DNA of 35,160 nt, from the NCBI RefSeq assembly GCF_028823615.1, contig NZ_JAPEHT010000021.1, forward strand, positions 1 through 35,160, written 5' to 3'. The notes beneath the pieces are model-generated. The model did not search any database, was not told the DNA's origin, and worked only from the letters and a program-made list of their open reading frames with translations. Made by a program: the position numbers and the translations under genes. Below, piece by piece: positions 24,768 through 32,978 of the stretch (its first letter is position 1; each line of letters opens with the position of its first letter). Source of the stretch: Planococcus sp. A6 (GTDB lineage Bacteria > Bacillota > Bacilli > Bacillales_A > Planococcaceae).

Positions 24768-26072
24768 ATGGCGAAGTTCACAAAACCGGAAAAAAGCTGG
24801 GCGTTATATGATTGGGGCAGCTCCGCTTATTCCATTATCATCACGACCGCAGTATTTCCGCTTTTCTATAAAGCCGCCGCAACAGACGCCGGTGTGGAAC
24901 TTGCGGATTCCACTGCTTATTTAAGCTACACGATCGCTATCTTCACGTTTATTTTGGCAATGCTCGGCCCATTACTCGGCACCATTGCCGATTATGAAGG
25001 AATGAAAAAGAAATTTTTCACAGTGTTTTTTGTGCTCGGCACGGTTTCGACGGCGATGCTCGCCTTCGTTCCGGAAGGCCAGTGGCTCTGGCTCTTGATC
25101 TGTTATGTGTTCGCTGCACTTGGTGCGACCGGTGCCAACCTGTTCTATGATGCTTTCATTGTCGATGTTACGACTGAAAAACGCATGAACCGTGTATCGG
25201 CATTTGGCTATGGGCTTGGCTATATCGGTTCGACCATTCCATTTGCTCTCGCCATTCTTATCATCCTGCTCGCCCAAAATGAAGTCCTGCCGCTATCTGT
25301 CACAAATGCCAGCCGGCTTGCCTTTTTGATCACCGCCGCTTGGTGGATCCTGTTCTCGATTCCGTTGTTCCGTCATGTAAAACAAAAGCATTTCATCAAA
25401 CGCGAAGCAAATCCCGTCGTCCAAAGCTTTCGCCGACTCAATAAAACGATCCGGGAAATCCGCCAGTACCGCGCCTTATTCCTGTTCCTGATTGCGTACT
25501 TCTTCTATATCGACGGCGTTGGCACGATTATCTCGCTGTCCACCGCATACGGAACTGACCTCGGATTGAGTGCCACCAGCCTATTGATCGTCTTGTTCGT
25601 CACTCAAGTGGTGGCCGCACCTTTTGCGATTCTCTACGGGAAGCTTGCCGATCGCTTTACTGGAAAGAAAATGCTGTATGTCGGCATCTTTGTCTATATC
25701 ATCGTCTGCGTTTATGCGGTCTTTATCGAAACCATTATGGATTTCTGGATTCTTGCGATGCTGGTCGCCACTAGCCAGGGCGGCATCCAAGCCTTGAGCC
25801 GGTCTTATTTCGGTAAATTGGTGCCGAAGCAAAACGCCAATGAGTTTTTCGGATTCTATAATATTTTCGGCAAGTTCGCCGCAATTACCGGGCCTTTGCT
25901 TGTTGGCGTCACTTCCCAGATTACCGGCAATTCCAGTTTAGGGGTTTTGAGTTTGGTCGTGCTTTTCATCATCGGCCTGGTCGTCCTCATCTTCGTTCCG
26001 GAGCCTGTGCCGCATGAGCCAGTCGACGAAGTCGAAAAGCCTCCCACAGCTGCGGGAGGCCTTTATTCATGA
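24768..26072 (+). CDS. MFS transporter of the UMF1 (Atg22-like) family
   Basis: This 434-aa protein is a 12-helix major facilitator of the UMF1/Atg22 type. The N-terminal KSWALYDWGSSAYSIIITTAVFP is the family's hallmark, and LGTIADYEGMKKK and YGKLADRFTGKK are the two inter-helix motif-A loops. NLFYDAFIVDVTT and GGIQALSRSYFGKLVP are further family stretches. Fungal Atg22 exports amino acids from vacuoles; the bacterial substrates are not established. AAAAAGGGGG precedes the ATG, and a TACAAT -10-like hexamer lies at 24733-24738 without a clear -35. The coding end overlaps a hairpin and meets the convergent YkuS-YtxH gene with no gap. Confidence 0.88.
   Translation: MAKFTKPEKSWALYDWGSSAYSIIITTAVFPLFYKAAATDAGVELADSTAYLSYTIAIFTFILAMLGPLLGTIADYEGMKKKFFTVFFVLGTVSTAMLAFVPEGQWLWLLICYVFAALGATGANLFYDAFIVDVTTEKRMNRVSAFGYGLGYIGSTIPFALAILIILLAQNEVLPLSVTNASRLAFLITAAWWILFSIPLFRHVKQKHFIKREANPVVQSFRRLNKTIREIRQYRALFLFLIAYFFYIDGVGTIISLSTAYGTDLGLSATSLLIVLFVTQVVAAPFAILYGKLADRFTGKKMLYVGIFVYIIVCVYAVFIETIMDFWILAMLVATSQGGIQALSRSYFGKLVPKQNANEFFGFYNIFGKFAAITGPLLVGVTSQITGNSSLGVLSLVVLFIIGLVVLIFVPEPVPHEPVDEVEKPPTAAGGLYS
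26035..26065. terminator. Hairpin inside the 3' end of the UMF1 transporter gene
   Basis: GCCTCCC and GGGAGGC flank a short self-complementary centre, with A and T runs outside (AAAA before, CTTTATT after). It overlaps the last codons of the transporter, suggesting a compact bidirectional terminator for two convergent genes whose stops are adjacent. Confidence 0.55.
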
Positions 26073-26831
26073 TTAATTATTCTTTTTCGCGTCAGTTGGC
26101 TCGACTTTAATCTCGCCGTCTGAGTTTTTGCCGAGTGATGATTCGCCAAATTCCACGACATCTACGCCGCCAGCGTCTTTCTCAGCTTTCTTGATTTCTT
26201 TTTCTACTTTCTTTTCAGCCTTGTCGTGCTCTTTTTGGGCTTTTTCTTCTTTTTTCTCTTCTTTTTCTTCAGCTTTTTCTTGCTGCTTCACTTCTTTTTC
26301 AATCGCTTTTTCTTGTTTCTTCACTTCTTTTTCTTCTTTTTTCTCTTCGCGCTTCGCTTTCAGTTCATCAGCTTTCACTTTCGCCTGTTCGATGGAAGTG
26401 TTCACTTTTTCACTGGAATCCGAAGTTTTCGCTTTTACTTGCTCCTGTAATTCCTTGCCGCTTTTAGGGGCAAGCAACAGGCCTGCTGCAGCGCCGATTA
26501 AAGCGCCTGTCACAGCGCCGGCTACGAAGCTTCCGCCGCCTCCGCCTGACTCAGAACCGTTTTCCGGTGCCATCGGTGCAGGAGACTGGATTTTGCCTTG
26601 GCGCACAAGGCGCTCTTCGACTTCTTCCACAATTTCAAACAACGTGCGCCCTCTTGCTTCAACTAATGAAACGCTCATGTGGAAATCCGTTAAATCGTCC
26701 TGGTCACGGACGACCACTACGTCATAATCGGGTGCATCTGTTTTCTTTTCAAGCATATCTGCACGATACCCTCTTTGTACTAACGCATCGCGTACGGATG
26801 TAAATGGATGTTCGACTGCAATTTTTACCAT
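26073..26831 (-). CDS. YkuS-like / YtxH-like fusion stress protein
   Basis: This 252-aa protein combines three parts. Residues 1-78 resemble the small YkuS (UPF0180) proteins (VKIAVEHPFTSVRDALVQRGY, then DYDVVVVRDQDD). A Gly-rich hydrophobic segment at about 100-122 (AGAVTGALIGAAAGLLLAP) with the following KSGKELQE is typical of YtxH proteins. From about 135 to 215 there is a long, extremely charged Lys/Glu coiled coil with KEEKK-type repeats. The acidic tail ends DAKKNN. AAAGGAG lies 10 nt before the ATG. A SigB-type promoter lies upstream, in line with a general stress role; the biochemical function is unknown. Its stop directly abuts that of the convergent UMF1 gene. Confidence 0.82.
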   Translation of the reverse strand: MVKIAVEHPFTSVRDALVQRGYRADMLEKKTDAPDYDVVVVRDQDDLTDFHMSVSLVEARGRTLFEIVEEVEERLVRQGKIQSPAPMAPENGSESGGGGGSFVAGAVTGALIGAAAGLLLAPKSGKELQEQVKAKTSDSSEKVNTSIEQAKVKADELKAKREEKKEEKEVKKQEKAIEKEVKQQEKAEEKEEKKEEKAQKEHDKAEKKVEKEIKKAEKDAGGVDVVEFGESSLGKNSDGEIKVEPTDAKKNN

Positions 26832-26873
26832 TCTGTGTCCACTCCTTTTTTTGAAAACTCTATGTTAAGATGT

Positions 26874-26898
26874 TTTCCCCTAATCCACCGCTCTAAAC
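26874..26898 (-). promoter_or_regulatory. SigB-type promoter of the YkuS-YtxH gene
   Basis: On the minus strand GTTTAG, a 13-nt spacer and GGGAAA match the SigB consensus GTTTAA-N12-15-GGGWAW closely. The -10 element ends 42 nt upstream of the ATG. Confidence 0.6.
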
Positions 26899-27290
26899 TT
26901 ATCCTTTGCGAACTCCTCCATTTTTTTCAAATTTTCACGCTTTGAATAGCTTTGTGAATACGCTTATTCATAATGAAGTGTTTTAAGATCGGTTTTAGCA
27001 TCAGGTGGAGAGTCGCCGCCTTGCTTTGGGTTGGCCCCTTGCTATAAGCCAGAAAGAACGCCTGACTTACAGCCTCGGCTCACCCTTGGCGCCAGTCGCC
27101 TCTAAGATTTCGTTGAGATATGTGAGTTTCCATGGTTTTGCTTCCCGGTTATTCATCCAGCGGCAGGGGAATCGCTTCCTGCTCCGGGACAGATGGTGGA
27201 CCTTAGCGAGTGAAATGAATTTAAATTGGTTCAGGCTTGAGCTTGTTATTCATTGCCCTGATTCTCGGCTATTTATCGGTCAGATATACA

Positions 27291-27323
27291 AAAACCCCGG
27301 CCCGGCATTTGAGCCGGTCGGGG
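27291..27323 (-). terminator. Intrinsic terminator of the msmX-like gene
   Basis: CCCCG..CCGGC pairs with GCCGG..CGGGG around ATTTGA with a small internal bulge. On the minus strand it runs into TTTTTG, starting about 10 nt after the stop. Confidence 0.8.
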
Positions 27324-27333
27324 CCAATGGATT

Positions 27334-28458
27334 TTATACGGTTACTTCTGCGCGTTCTAAGGCTTTGATGCGTGTTCCGGTTTCTGCATCGAAGAAATGG
27401 ACGTGCGCCATGTCGAATGCGAGGGTTGCTTGGTGCCCTGCTTCAATTGAAGTTGCCGCATCAACGCGGGCGATGAATTCTTGGTCTTCATAGACCGCAT
27501 GGAGAATCGTCTCGGCACCTGTTAATTCGGATACGGTGATCGTTGCATCGAATTCACTTGCCGGTATTCCCGACAGGTCTTCATTGTTGACGTGGATATG
27601 TTCCGGGCGGATGCCGAGCGTGACTGGCTTGTTGTCATAGCCTTCTGCTTTCAACATATCCAATAGTTTTGAAGGGATTGCCATCTTTTTAGCGCCTACA
27701 GCGAAAGTGCCGTCAATTAGCTTGCCTTCAAAAAAGTTCATCGCCGGTGAACCGATAAAGCCGCCGACAAAACGATTTTCCGGGAAATCGTAGACTTCTT
27801 TCGGCGTGCCCACTTGCTGGATCAACCCGTCTTTCATAACGACAATGCGGGAAGCCATCGTCATCGCTTCCGTTTGGTCATGGGTCACATAAATCGTCGT
27901 CGTTTTCAGGCGGTTATGCAATTTGGAGATCTCAGCGCGCATCTGCACACGCAATTTCGCGTCCAAGTTCGACAAGGGCTCATCCATCAAGAAAACTTTT
28001 GCATCGCGGACAATGGCGCGTCCAAGAGCCACACGCTGACGCTGTCCTCCTGAGAGTGCTTTCGGTTTTCTGTTCAAGTATTCTTCCAAGCCAAGAATCG
28101 CAGCAGCTTCATCTACACGTTGCTTGATTTCCGCCTTTTTGAACTTTCTCAGTTTTAAGCCGAACGCCATGTTTTCATAAACGGTCATATGTGGATATAG
28201 GGCATAGTTTTGAAATACCATGGCAATGTCGCGTTCTTTTGGCTCAACATCATTCATGCGTTTTCCATCAATGAAGAATTCGCCTTCCGAGATTTCCTCC
28301 AAGCCCGCAATCATCCGCAATGTAGTCGATTTCCCACACCCCGAAGGACCAACAAACACGATAAACTCTTCATCTTTTATATGTAAATTGAAATCGCTGA
28401 CGGCCAGCGCCCCTTTATCATACCTTTTGCCTAATTGCTCAATTTTAATTTCTGCCAT
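27334..28458 (-). CDS. msmX: Multi-sugar ABC transporter ATPase (MsmX/UgpC type)
   Basis: This 374-aa ATPase powers CUT1-type carbohydrate ABC importers. It shows Walker A GPSGCGKST (about 37-45), the Q-loop VFQNYALYPHMTV, the signature LSGGQRQRVALGRAI, Walker B VFLMDEPLSNLD and the switch His in YVTHDQTEA. The C-terminal OB-fold regulatory region (about 240-374, with GIRPEHI and the AHVHFFDAETGTRI end) marks the MalK/MsmX/UgpC group. AGAGGAG lies 7-8 nt before the ATG. No permease or binding-protein gene is near, as expected for an ATPase shared by several importers like MsmX of B. subtilis. The exact sugars are not deducible. A small inverted repeat (GTTTA-CTT-TAAAC at 28484-28496) lies just upstream. 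Confidence 0.9.
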   Translation of the reverse strand: MAEIKIEQLGKRYDKGALAVSDFNLHIKDEEFIVFVGPSGCGKSTTLRMIAGLEEISEGEFFIDGKRMNDVEPKERDIAMVFQNYALYPHMTVYENMAFGLKLRKFKKAEIKQRVDEAAAILGLEEYLNRKPKALSGGQRQRVALGRAIVRDAKVFLMDEPLSNLDAKLRVQMRAEISKLHNRLKTTTIYVTHDQTEAMTMASRIVVMKDGLIQQVGTPKEVYDFPENRFVGGFIGSPAMNFFEGKLIDGTFAVGAKKMAIPSKLLDMLKAEGYDNKPVTLGIRPEHIHVNNEDLSGIPASEFDATITVSELTGAETILHAVYEDQEFIARVDAATSIEAGHQATLAFDMAHVHFFDAETGTRIKALERAEVTV

Positions 28459-28678
28459 TTCCCATTCTCCTCTAAAGCGTGTTGTTTACTTTAAACGTCC
28501 ACTAAATTACGAATCAGCAATACATTCACAGATTGGCTTCTCTCTAAATTTGTACATTTGACGAAGGTCCCGACTCTTTGAACAATTTTAAAAGCTTTAA
28601 AGGTTCCTATGCCTGCGTTTATATCAACTTCACCACTATACTTCAGTAAGATTCGTGTCCTATTTTCCCCAATACAAA

Positions 28679-28703
28679 AAGCTCCCGAAAAATTCGGGAG
28701 CTT
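28679..28703 (-). terminator. Intrinsic terminator of rlmN
   Basis: AAGCTCCCGAA and TTCGGGAGCTT pair perfectly around an AAA loop, followed by TTTTT on the minus strand, 17 nt after the rlmN stop. Confidence 0.9.
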
Positions 28704-28719
28704 GCTGCCTGTCACGCGA

Positions 28720-29793
28720 TTAGACCGTTGCCGGTTTTTTCTCTTTTTTGATCTGCTTGCTGCGAAGTTGTCCGCAGGCAGCATCGATGTCTGCGCCTTG
28801 TTCGTGGCGTACACCACAATTGATGCCTTTTTTCTTCAATGCATCGTAGAATGCACTGATAGCTTCAGGCGTGCTTTGCTGGTATTGGTCGTGCTCATCA
28901 ACCGAGTTGTAAGGAATCAAGTTAACGTAAGATAAGTGACGCTTGTTTTCAAGCAATTTCGCCAGCTTGTTCGCTTCTTCGACATGGTCGTTGACATCGC
29001 GCAGCATGATGTATTCGAACGTGATGCGACGGTTCGATTTTTCCAAGTAATAATCGATGGACTCCATCAATTTTTCAACTGGATAAGCTTTGTTGATCTT
29101 CATAATGCGTGAACGCAATTCGTTCGTCGGCGCGTGGATAGAAATTGCCAAGTTGACCTGCAAACCTTCATCCGCATAATCGTAGATCTTCGGCACGATA
29201 CCGCTCGTTGAAACCGTGATGTGGCGTGCTCCGATCGCAAGCCCTTTTTGAGAGTTCACGACGTGGAGGAAATCCATCAAGTTTGTGTAGTTATCGAACG
29301 GTTCACCGATGCCCATAACGACAATATGGCTGACGCGCTCTTCTTTTTGCTCCGCATCGAAATGCGCCTGCACTTGCATGATCTGCTCGACGATTTCGCC
29401 AGCGTTCAAGTCACGGCTCTTCTTCAATAGGCCACTTGCGCAGAAACTGCAGCCGATGTTGCAGCCGACTTGCGTCGTCACACATACCGAGTTGCCGTAT
29501 TTAAAGCGCATGAGAACCGTTTCGATCAAGTTGCCATCCTGCAAACGGAAAAGGAATTTGATTGTGCCATCAGACGATTCCTGCTTGACTGCCTGGTCCA
29601 ATGTACGGATCGCAAAATTGTTTTCCAAGAGCTCGATGCAATCCTTCGATAAGTTCTTCATCTCCGAGAATTCAGTGACACGTTTAATATAAAGCCAATC
29701 CCACACTTGCTCCGCGCGGTATTTCTTTTGGCCATTTTCTACAAACCAATCTTTTAATTGTTCTATCGTCAATCCATAGATGGAATTTTTCAT
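28720..29793 (-). CDS. rlmN: Dual-specificity RNA methyltransferase RlmN
   Basis: This 357-aa radical-SAM enzyme methylates C2 of A2503 in 23S rRNA and of A37 in some tRNAs. The [4Fe-4S] cluster motif CNIGCSFC is near residues 114-121. Also seen are the [16 protein letters not shown] stretch, [17 protein letters not shown] and the C-terminal Cys near 339 ([10 protein letters not shown]), which forms the transient methyl adduct with the protein. The N-terminal helical part ([30 protein letters not shown]) is the usual substrate-binding domain. Its length matches the family. GAGGG lies 7 nt before the ATG. It has its own strong promoter and terminator. Confidence 0.96.
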   Translation of the reverse strand: MKNSIYGLTIEQLKDWFVENGQKKYRAEQVWDWLYIKRVTEFSEMKNLSKDCIELLENNFAIRTLDQAVKQESSDGTIKFLFRLQDGNLIETVLMRFKYGNSVCVTTQVGCNIGCSFCASGLLKKSRDLNAGEIVEQIMQVQAHFDAEQKEERVSHIVVMGIGEPFDNYTNLMDFLHVVNSQKGLAIGARHITVSTSGIVPKIYDYADEGLQVNLAISIHAPTNELRSRIMKINKAYPVEKLMESIDYYLEKSNRRITFEYIMLRDVNDHVEEANKLAKLLENKRHLSYVNLIPYNSVDEHDQYQQSTPEAISAFYDALKKKGINCGVRHEQGADIDAACGQLRSKQIKKEKKPATV

Positions 29794-29828
29794 ATTAGGA
29801 CCCTCATTTCAGAATTTCACAATTGCTT

Positions 29829-29857
29829 ATTATAATACTAAAAATCCAGTCTGGCAA
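29829..29857 (-). promoter_or_regulatory. Sigma-A-type promoter of rlmN
   Basis: On the minus strand TTGCCA, a 17-nt spacer and a consensus TATAAT lie 35 nt upstream of the ATG. Confidence 0.7.
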
Positions 29858-29958
29858 CAACTATTTTCGACTAATTCCTTTGGTACCTGCTGTATTTCTG
29901 CATATTCCCGCCCTTAGAAGGGTACAGAATCAATACAGCAAAAAGGAGGAGAATCATC

Positions 29959-30426
29959 ATGGCAGCAATTACGCACGTGGGGCTGGCGGTCCCTAACTTA
30001 GATAAAGCAATTACATGGTACCGAAAAGTATTCGATTTTCATATTTTGGCGGGGCCATTTGATTTTGATGCCGATACGGAAGGGCCAGAATCCATGACGA
30101 ACGATCTGCAAGGGCCGGAAATCCGTAAGATGCGCAACGTCCACCTCATGTCTTCCGACGGCTTCGGCATTGAACTCTTCGAATTCCAAGACCCTTCTTT
30201 TTCTGAAGAGCCGCCGCGGCGTGCAGGATTTTTCCATATTGCCTTGGTGGTCGATGATATCGTCGAAACGATTGAACGAATCGTCCAGCATGGCGGACGC
30301 CAGCGCAGCAAAATGTGGAACATCAATAAAGGCAAACCGCATTACCTCGTCTACACCGAAGACCCGTTCGGCAACATCATCGAATTGTATTCACGCAACA
30401 CTTCAGAAATGTACGGCAATCGTTGA
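29959..30426 (+). CDS. VOC-fold (glyoxalase/dioxygenase-like) protein
   Basis: This 155-aa protein has two beta-alpha-beta-beta-beta modules of the vicinal oxygen chelate fold. Candidate metal ligands are visible at the usual places: His6 (ITHVGLAV), Glu72 (GFGIELFEF), His93 (FFHIALVV) and Glu142 (GNIIELYSR). Lactoylglutathione-lyase-like, epimerase or ring-cleavage activity cannot be told apart from sequence. AAGGAGGAG precedes the ATG. It is a single-gene unit between rlmN (divergent) and a CoA-transferase gene (convergent), ending in a hairpin shared with the latter. Confidence 0.88.
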   Translation: MAAITHVGLAVPNLDKAITWYRKVFDFHILAGPFDFDADTEGPESMTNDLQGPEIRKMRNVHLMSSDGFGIELFEFQDPSFSEEPPRRAGFFHIALVVDDIVETIERIVQHGGRQRSKMWNINKGKPHYLVYTEDPFGNIIELYSRNTSEMYGNR

Positions 30427-30433
30427 ACAGAAG

Positions 30434-30465
30434 AAACCGGACAGCCTATGCGGCTGTCCGGTTTT
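30434..30465. terminator. Bidirectional terminator between the VOC gene and the CoA-transferase gene
   Basis: AAACCGGACAGCC and GGCTGTCCGGTTT are perfect arms around a 5-nt loop, 8 nt after the VOC stop and 7 nt from the stop of the convergent gene. Confidence 0.88.
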
Positions 30466-30471
30466 ATTTGT

Positions 30472-31986
30472 TTAGACCAATTGCTCTTTTTTCGCGAGCA
30501 TGGTGCCGTTTTTGGCTAATGATTCATGCCAAGACAAAGCTTTCTCTAAGACGTGCGGCGTCTGGCCACCGCGTGTCAGCGCTTCTTCGTAATACTCGCG
30601 CATTTGTGGGCGGTAGTCCGGGTGCACGCAGTTTTCGATGATGACTTCAACGCGCTGGCGCGGCGCCAGTCCGCGAAGGTCGGCATAGCCTTGCTCGGTG
30701 ACGACTACATCGACGTCGTGCTCGGTATGGTCGATATGTGAGGCGAACGGTACTACGCTTGAAATCTTACCGTCTTTTGCAGTTGATTTCGTAACGAAGA
30801 TAGCCAGGCGCGCGTTGCGGGCGAAGTCTCCTGAACCGCCGATGCCGTTCATCATTTTCGTGCCGGAGACATGCGTCGAGTTGACGTTTCCATACATATC
30901 GAACTCAAGTGCCGTATTAATCGAGATCAAGCCGAGTCGGCGCACGACTTCGGGATGGTTCGAGATTTCCTGCGGGCGCATGATGATCTTGTCGCGGTAC
31001 TGGTCGAACTCGCTGAATACTTGCTTCATCTTCGGCTCTGATAATGTAATCGAACAGCACGAAGCGAAATCTACTTTGCCGGCATCGATCAAATCGAAGA
31101 CCGCGTCTTGTAGCACTTCCGAATAGACTTCCAGGTTTTTGAATTCTGAATCGATCATGCCGTGAAGCACGGCGTTGGCAACGGAGCCGATTCCGGATTG
31201 AAGCGGAGCCAATTTTTCCGTCAAACGGCCGGCTGCAATTTCGCTGCGGAAAAAGTTCAGCAGATGGTCAGCCATGATTTTCGTGTCTTCATCCGGCGCC
31301 ACGATGTTCGACGGAGAATCTTCCTGATGCGTAAAGACGATGCCGCGCACACGCTCCATGTCGACCGGGATGCCTTTTGTTCCGATGCGCTGATCCACGG
31401 AAGTTAACGGAATCGGGTCCCGCTCGCCTTGTTTGCCGGTGTCGTAAATATCATGGATGCCTTCAAACAGTTCAGGCTGGGCCGCATTGATTTCCACGAT
31501 GATATTTTTCGCGTGTTTGACGAAAACGGACGAGTTGCCGACAGAAGTCGTCGGGATGATCATGCCATCTTCGGTGATCGACAAAGCTTCGACAATCGCG
31601 AAATCGATCGGCTCGATGATCCCTGAACGGATCCATTCCGCTGTATGGGACAAATGATGGTCAACGAAATACATGTCGCCGGCGTTGATCGCTTTGCGCA
31701 TTGCCGGTTCTGCTTGGAACGGCAACCGTTTGTTAACGATGCCTGCTTCTGCGAACAATCGGTCGATATCGGATCCGAGTGATGCCCCGGTGAAGACATT
31801 GACTTTGAAGCTTTCCGTTTCAGCACGCTCAACCAGCGCATAAGGAACCGCTTTCACATCTCCCGCTCTTGTAAATCCGCTAAGTCCGAGTGTCATGCCA
31901 TCTTGAATCCACGCTGCCGCTTCCTGCGCTGTAACAACCCGATCCTGCAATTCTGCCGCTTTGATTCGCTCAAGTTTCTTTTCCAT
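30472..31986 (-). CDS. Acetyl-CoA hydrolase/succinate CoA-transferase family protein (copy 1)
   Basis: This 504-aa protein belongs to the class I CoA-transferase family of AarC/Cat1-type succinyl-CoA:acetate CoA-transferases and acetyl-CoA hydrolases. The probable catalytic Glu is near residue 291 (LEVYSEVLQDAVFDL), where AarC has Glu294. The oxyanion glycine motif is MMNGIGGSGDFARNA. SGFTRAGDVKAVP and SITEDGMIIPTTSVGNS are further family stretches. It would move CoA between acetate and succinate or another acid. The ATG at 31986 has AGAGAG 10 nt upstream; a GTG three codons earlier is less likely. A paralogue of nearly equal length, about two-thirds identical by eye, lies 1 kb away with a LytTR regulator gene between them. 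Confidence 0.92.
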   Translation of the reverse strand: MEKKLERIKAAELQDRVVTAQEAAAWIQDGMTLGLSGFTRAGDVKAVPYALVERAETESFKVNVFTGASLGSDIDRLFAEAGIVNKRLPFQAEPAMRKAINAGDMYFVDHHLSHTAEWIRSGIIEPIDFAIVEALSITEDGMIIPTTSVGNSSVFVKHAKNIIVEINAAQPELFEGIHDIYDTGKQGERDPIPLTSVDQRIGTKGIPVDMERVRGIVFTHQEDSPSNIVAPDEDTKIMADHLLNFFRSEIAAGRLTEKLAPLQSGIGSVANAVLHGMIDSEFKNLEVYSEVLQDAVFDLIDAGKVDFASCCSITLSEPKMKQVFSEFDQYRDKIIMRPQEISNHPEVVRRLGLISINTALEFDMYGNVNSTHVSGTKMMNGIGGSGDFARNARLAIFVTKSTAKDGKISSVVPFASHIDHTEHDVDVVVTEQGYADLRGLAPRQRVEVIIENCVHPDYRPQMREYYEEALTRGGQTPHVLEKALSWHESLAKNGTMLAKKEQLV

Positions 31987-32034
31987 TCCATCCACGCTCT
32001 CTTTCTGTAAGTTTTATCTAATATATGTTATTTT

Positions 32035-32048
32035 TTGAAGCGTTTTCA
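32035..32048. promoter_or_regulatory. Possible cre site before CoA-transferase copy 1
   Basis: TTGAAGCGTTTTCA matches 12 of 14 positions of the cre consensus; the right half is perfect and the left is off by one base. It lies 49-62 nt upstream of the ATG, next to a TATATT -10-like hexamer, a position compatible with CcpA repression. Confidence 0.35.
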
Positions 32049-32079
32049 TATTAACGGGTAGCATAATTTTTCTTCCATT

Positions 32080-32118
32080 AAAAAAGACAGGATGCAAGAC
32101 ACCCAATCTATTTGTCTG
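32080..32118 (-). terminator. Probable terminator of the LytTR regulator gene
   Basis: On the minus strand AGACA..GGGTG folds against CATCC..TGTCT and is followed by TTTTTT. The outer and inner stems are separated by an unpaired bulge. Confidence 0.5.
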
Positions 32119-32233
32119 ATTATTAGCTAATATTAACTTGTGGCGATGCGAAAAAGGGAATATCCGAACGGAAGAGTGCATCCCTTGGGTCAAACAGAAA
32201 ATCGGCTGTCCGAGGCAGCATTTTCATGCGTTC

Positions 32234-32878
32234 TCAGAAGCCGAGTAATTTACGGAAATAGCTGGAATACGATTGGCTGACGGGCAAACGGTCCCCATTA
32301 TCCATCGCTAGCACGAATGTGGAATGGGTATCGGGATGAATTTCTTCAATGTGGTGGACGTTGACGATAAACGACCGATGGCAGCGGATGAACGAATCTC
32401 TCGGCAGCAAATATTCGAATTCCTGCAGGGAGTTTTTATTAGTTCCGGAAAAATCCGCAGCGTGGACATGAGTTTTTCGGTCCTTCACTTCGAGGTAGCG
32501 CACATCGGTGAACGGAATCGGTTTCCAGCCATCCGGGCTTTTCACCGTCACGACCGACTTCCCTTCTGTATAAGCCGGATAGATCGCCATGACACAGCCC
32601 GCGAGCACGCCATCTTCTTCAAACGGTACCGCCATGCCATGATAAGGCACCCCGAACACTTCACGGTTGATGAATTCCGAAGCTTTTTGGCCGGTCGTCA
32701 GTGCTTTATGGGCGATGGTGCCTTCACGCACTTTATCCCCTGCCTTGATCTTCAAATCAATGCGTTTGCTCGGGCGATAATAGGTGTATTCTTCCATATT
32801 AGAGACCGCTATCGAGACTTCATCGGAGAATAGCTCCCCCATCACATCCAATAGCGGGCCGGGTGTAATTTTTTCCAT
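32234..32878 (-). CDS. LytTR-family regulator with N-terminal sensor domain
   Basis: This 214-aa protein has a C-terminal LytTR DNA-binding domain at about residues 112-212 (IPFTDVRYLEVKDRKTHVH, the SFIRCHRSFIVNVHHIEEIHP block and LPVSQSYSSYFRKLLGF). The N-terminal ~105 residues form a PAS/GAF-like sensor (SIAVSNMEEYTYYRPSKRIDLKI up to YHGMAVPFEEDGVLAGCVMAIYP) in place of a response-regulator receiver, so it is not a two-component regulator. GGAGG lies 10 nt before the ATG at 32878. The gene sits 100 nt after one CoA-transferase and before its paralogue, all on one strand, so it probably controls one or both of them; the ligand is unknown. Confidence 0.87.
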   Translation of the reverse strand: MEKITPGPLLDVMGELFSDEVSIAVSNMEEYTYYRPSKRIDLKIKAGDKVREGTIAHKALTTGQKASEFINREVFGVPYHGMAVPFEEDGVLAGCVMAIYPAYTEGKSVVTVKSPDGWKPIPFTDVRYLEVKDRKTHVHAADFSGTNKNSLQEFEYLLPRDSFIRCHRSFIVNVHHIEEIHPDTHSTFVLAMDNGDRLPVSQSYSSYFRKLLGF

Positions 32879-32978
32879 CACGCACGTGCCTCCAGTAACA
32901 TTCAAGTGGTATTAGTATACCTGACTTTGCACGAACAGAAAAGATGGGCTCAAGGCCGCCGCCTCAGTTTCCTCCCAA

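Larger units (their letters stand above)
26832..27333. other. Intergenic region with an unexplained GC-rich block
   Basis: Of these 502 nt, 26832-26900 hold the SigB-type promoter and 27291-27323 the msmX terminator. The remaining block at about 26940-27285 has no clear gene. A minus-strand frame ending in WKLTYLNEILEATGAKGEPR-L reads like protein but lacks a ribosome site and continues upstream only as an irregular stretch. It may be a gene remnant, a dispersed repeat or a structured RNA. Confidence 0.4.

Noticed and set aside
27005-27493. 162-codon plus-strand frame
   Set aside because: Its 3' half is antisense to the msmX-like coding sequence and crosses the terminator. No ribosome site is present; only the intergenic part is kept as an unexplained block.
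28491-28817. 108-codon minus-strand frame between rlmN and the msmX-like gene
   Set aside because: It overlaps the rlmN 3' end in another frame, runs through the rlmN terminator hairpin, has no ribosome site and resembles no family.
32041-32075. LytTR target repeats upstream of CoA-transferase copy 1
   Set aside because: One half-site-like CCCGTTAAT is present, but no second copy lies about 21 nt away as LytTR sites require.
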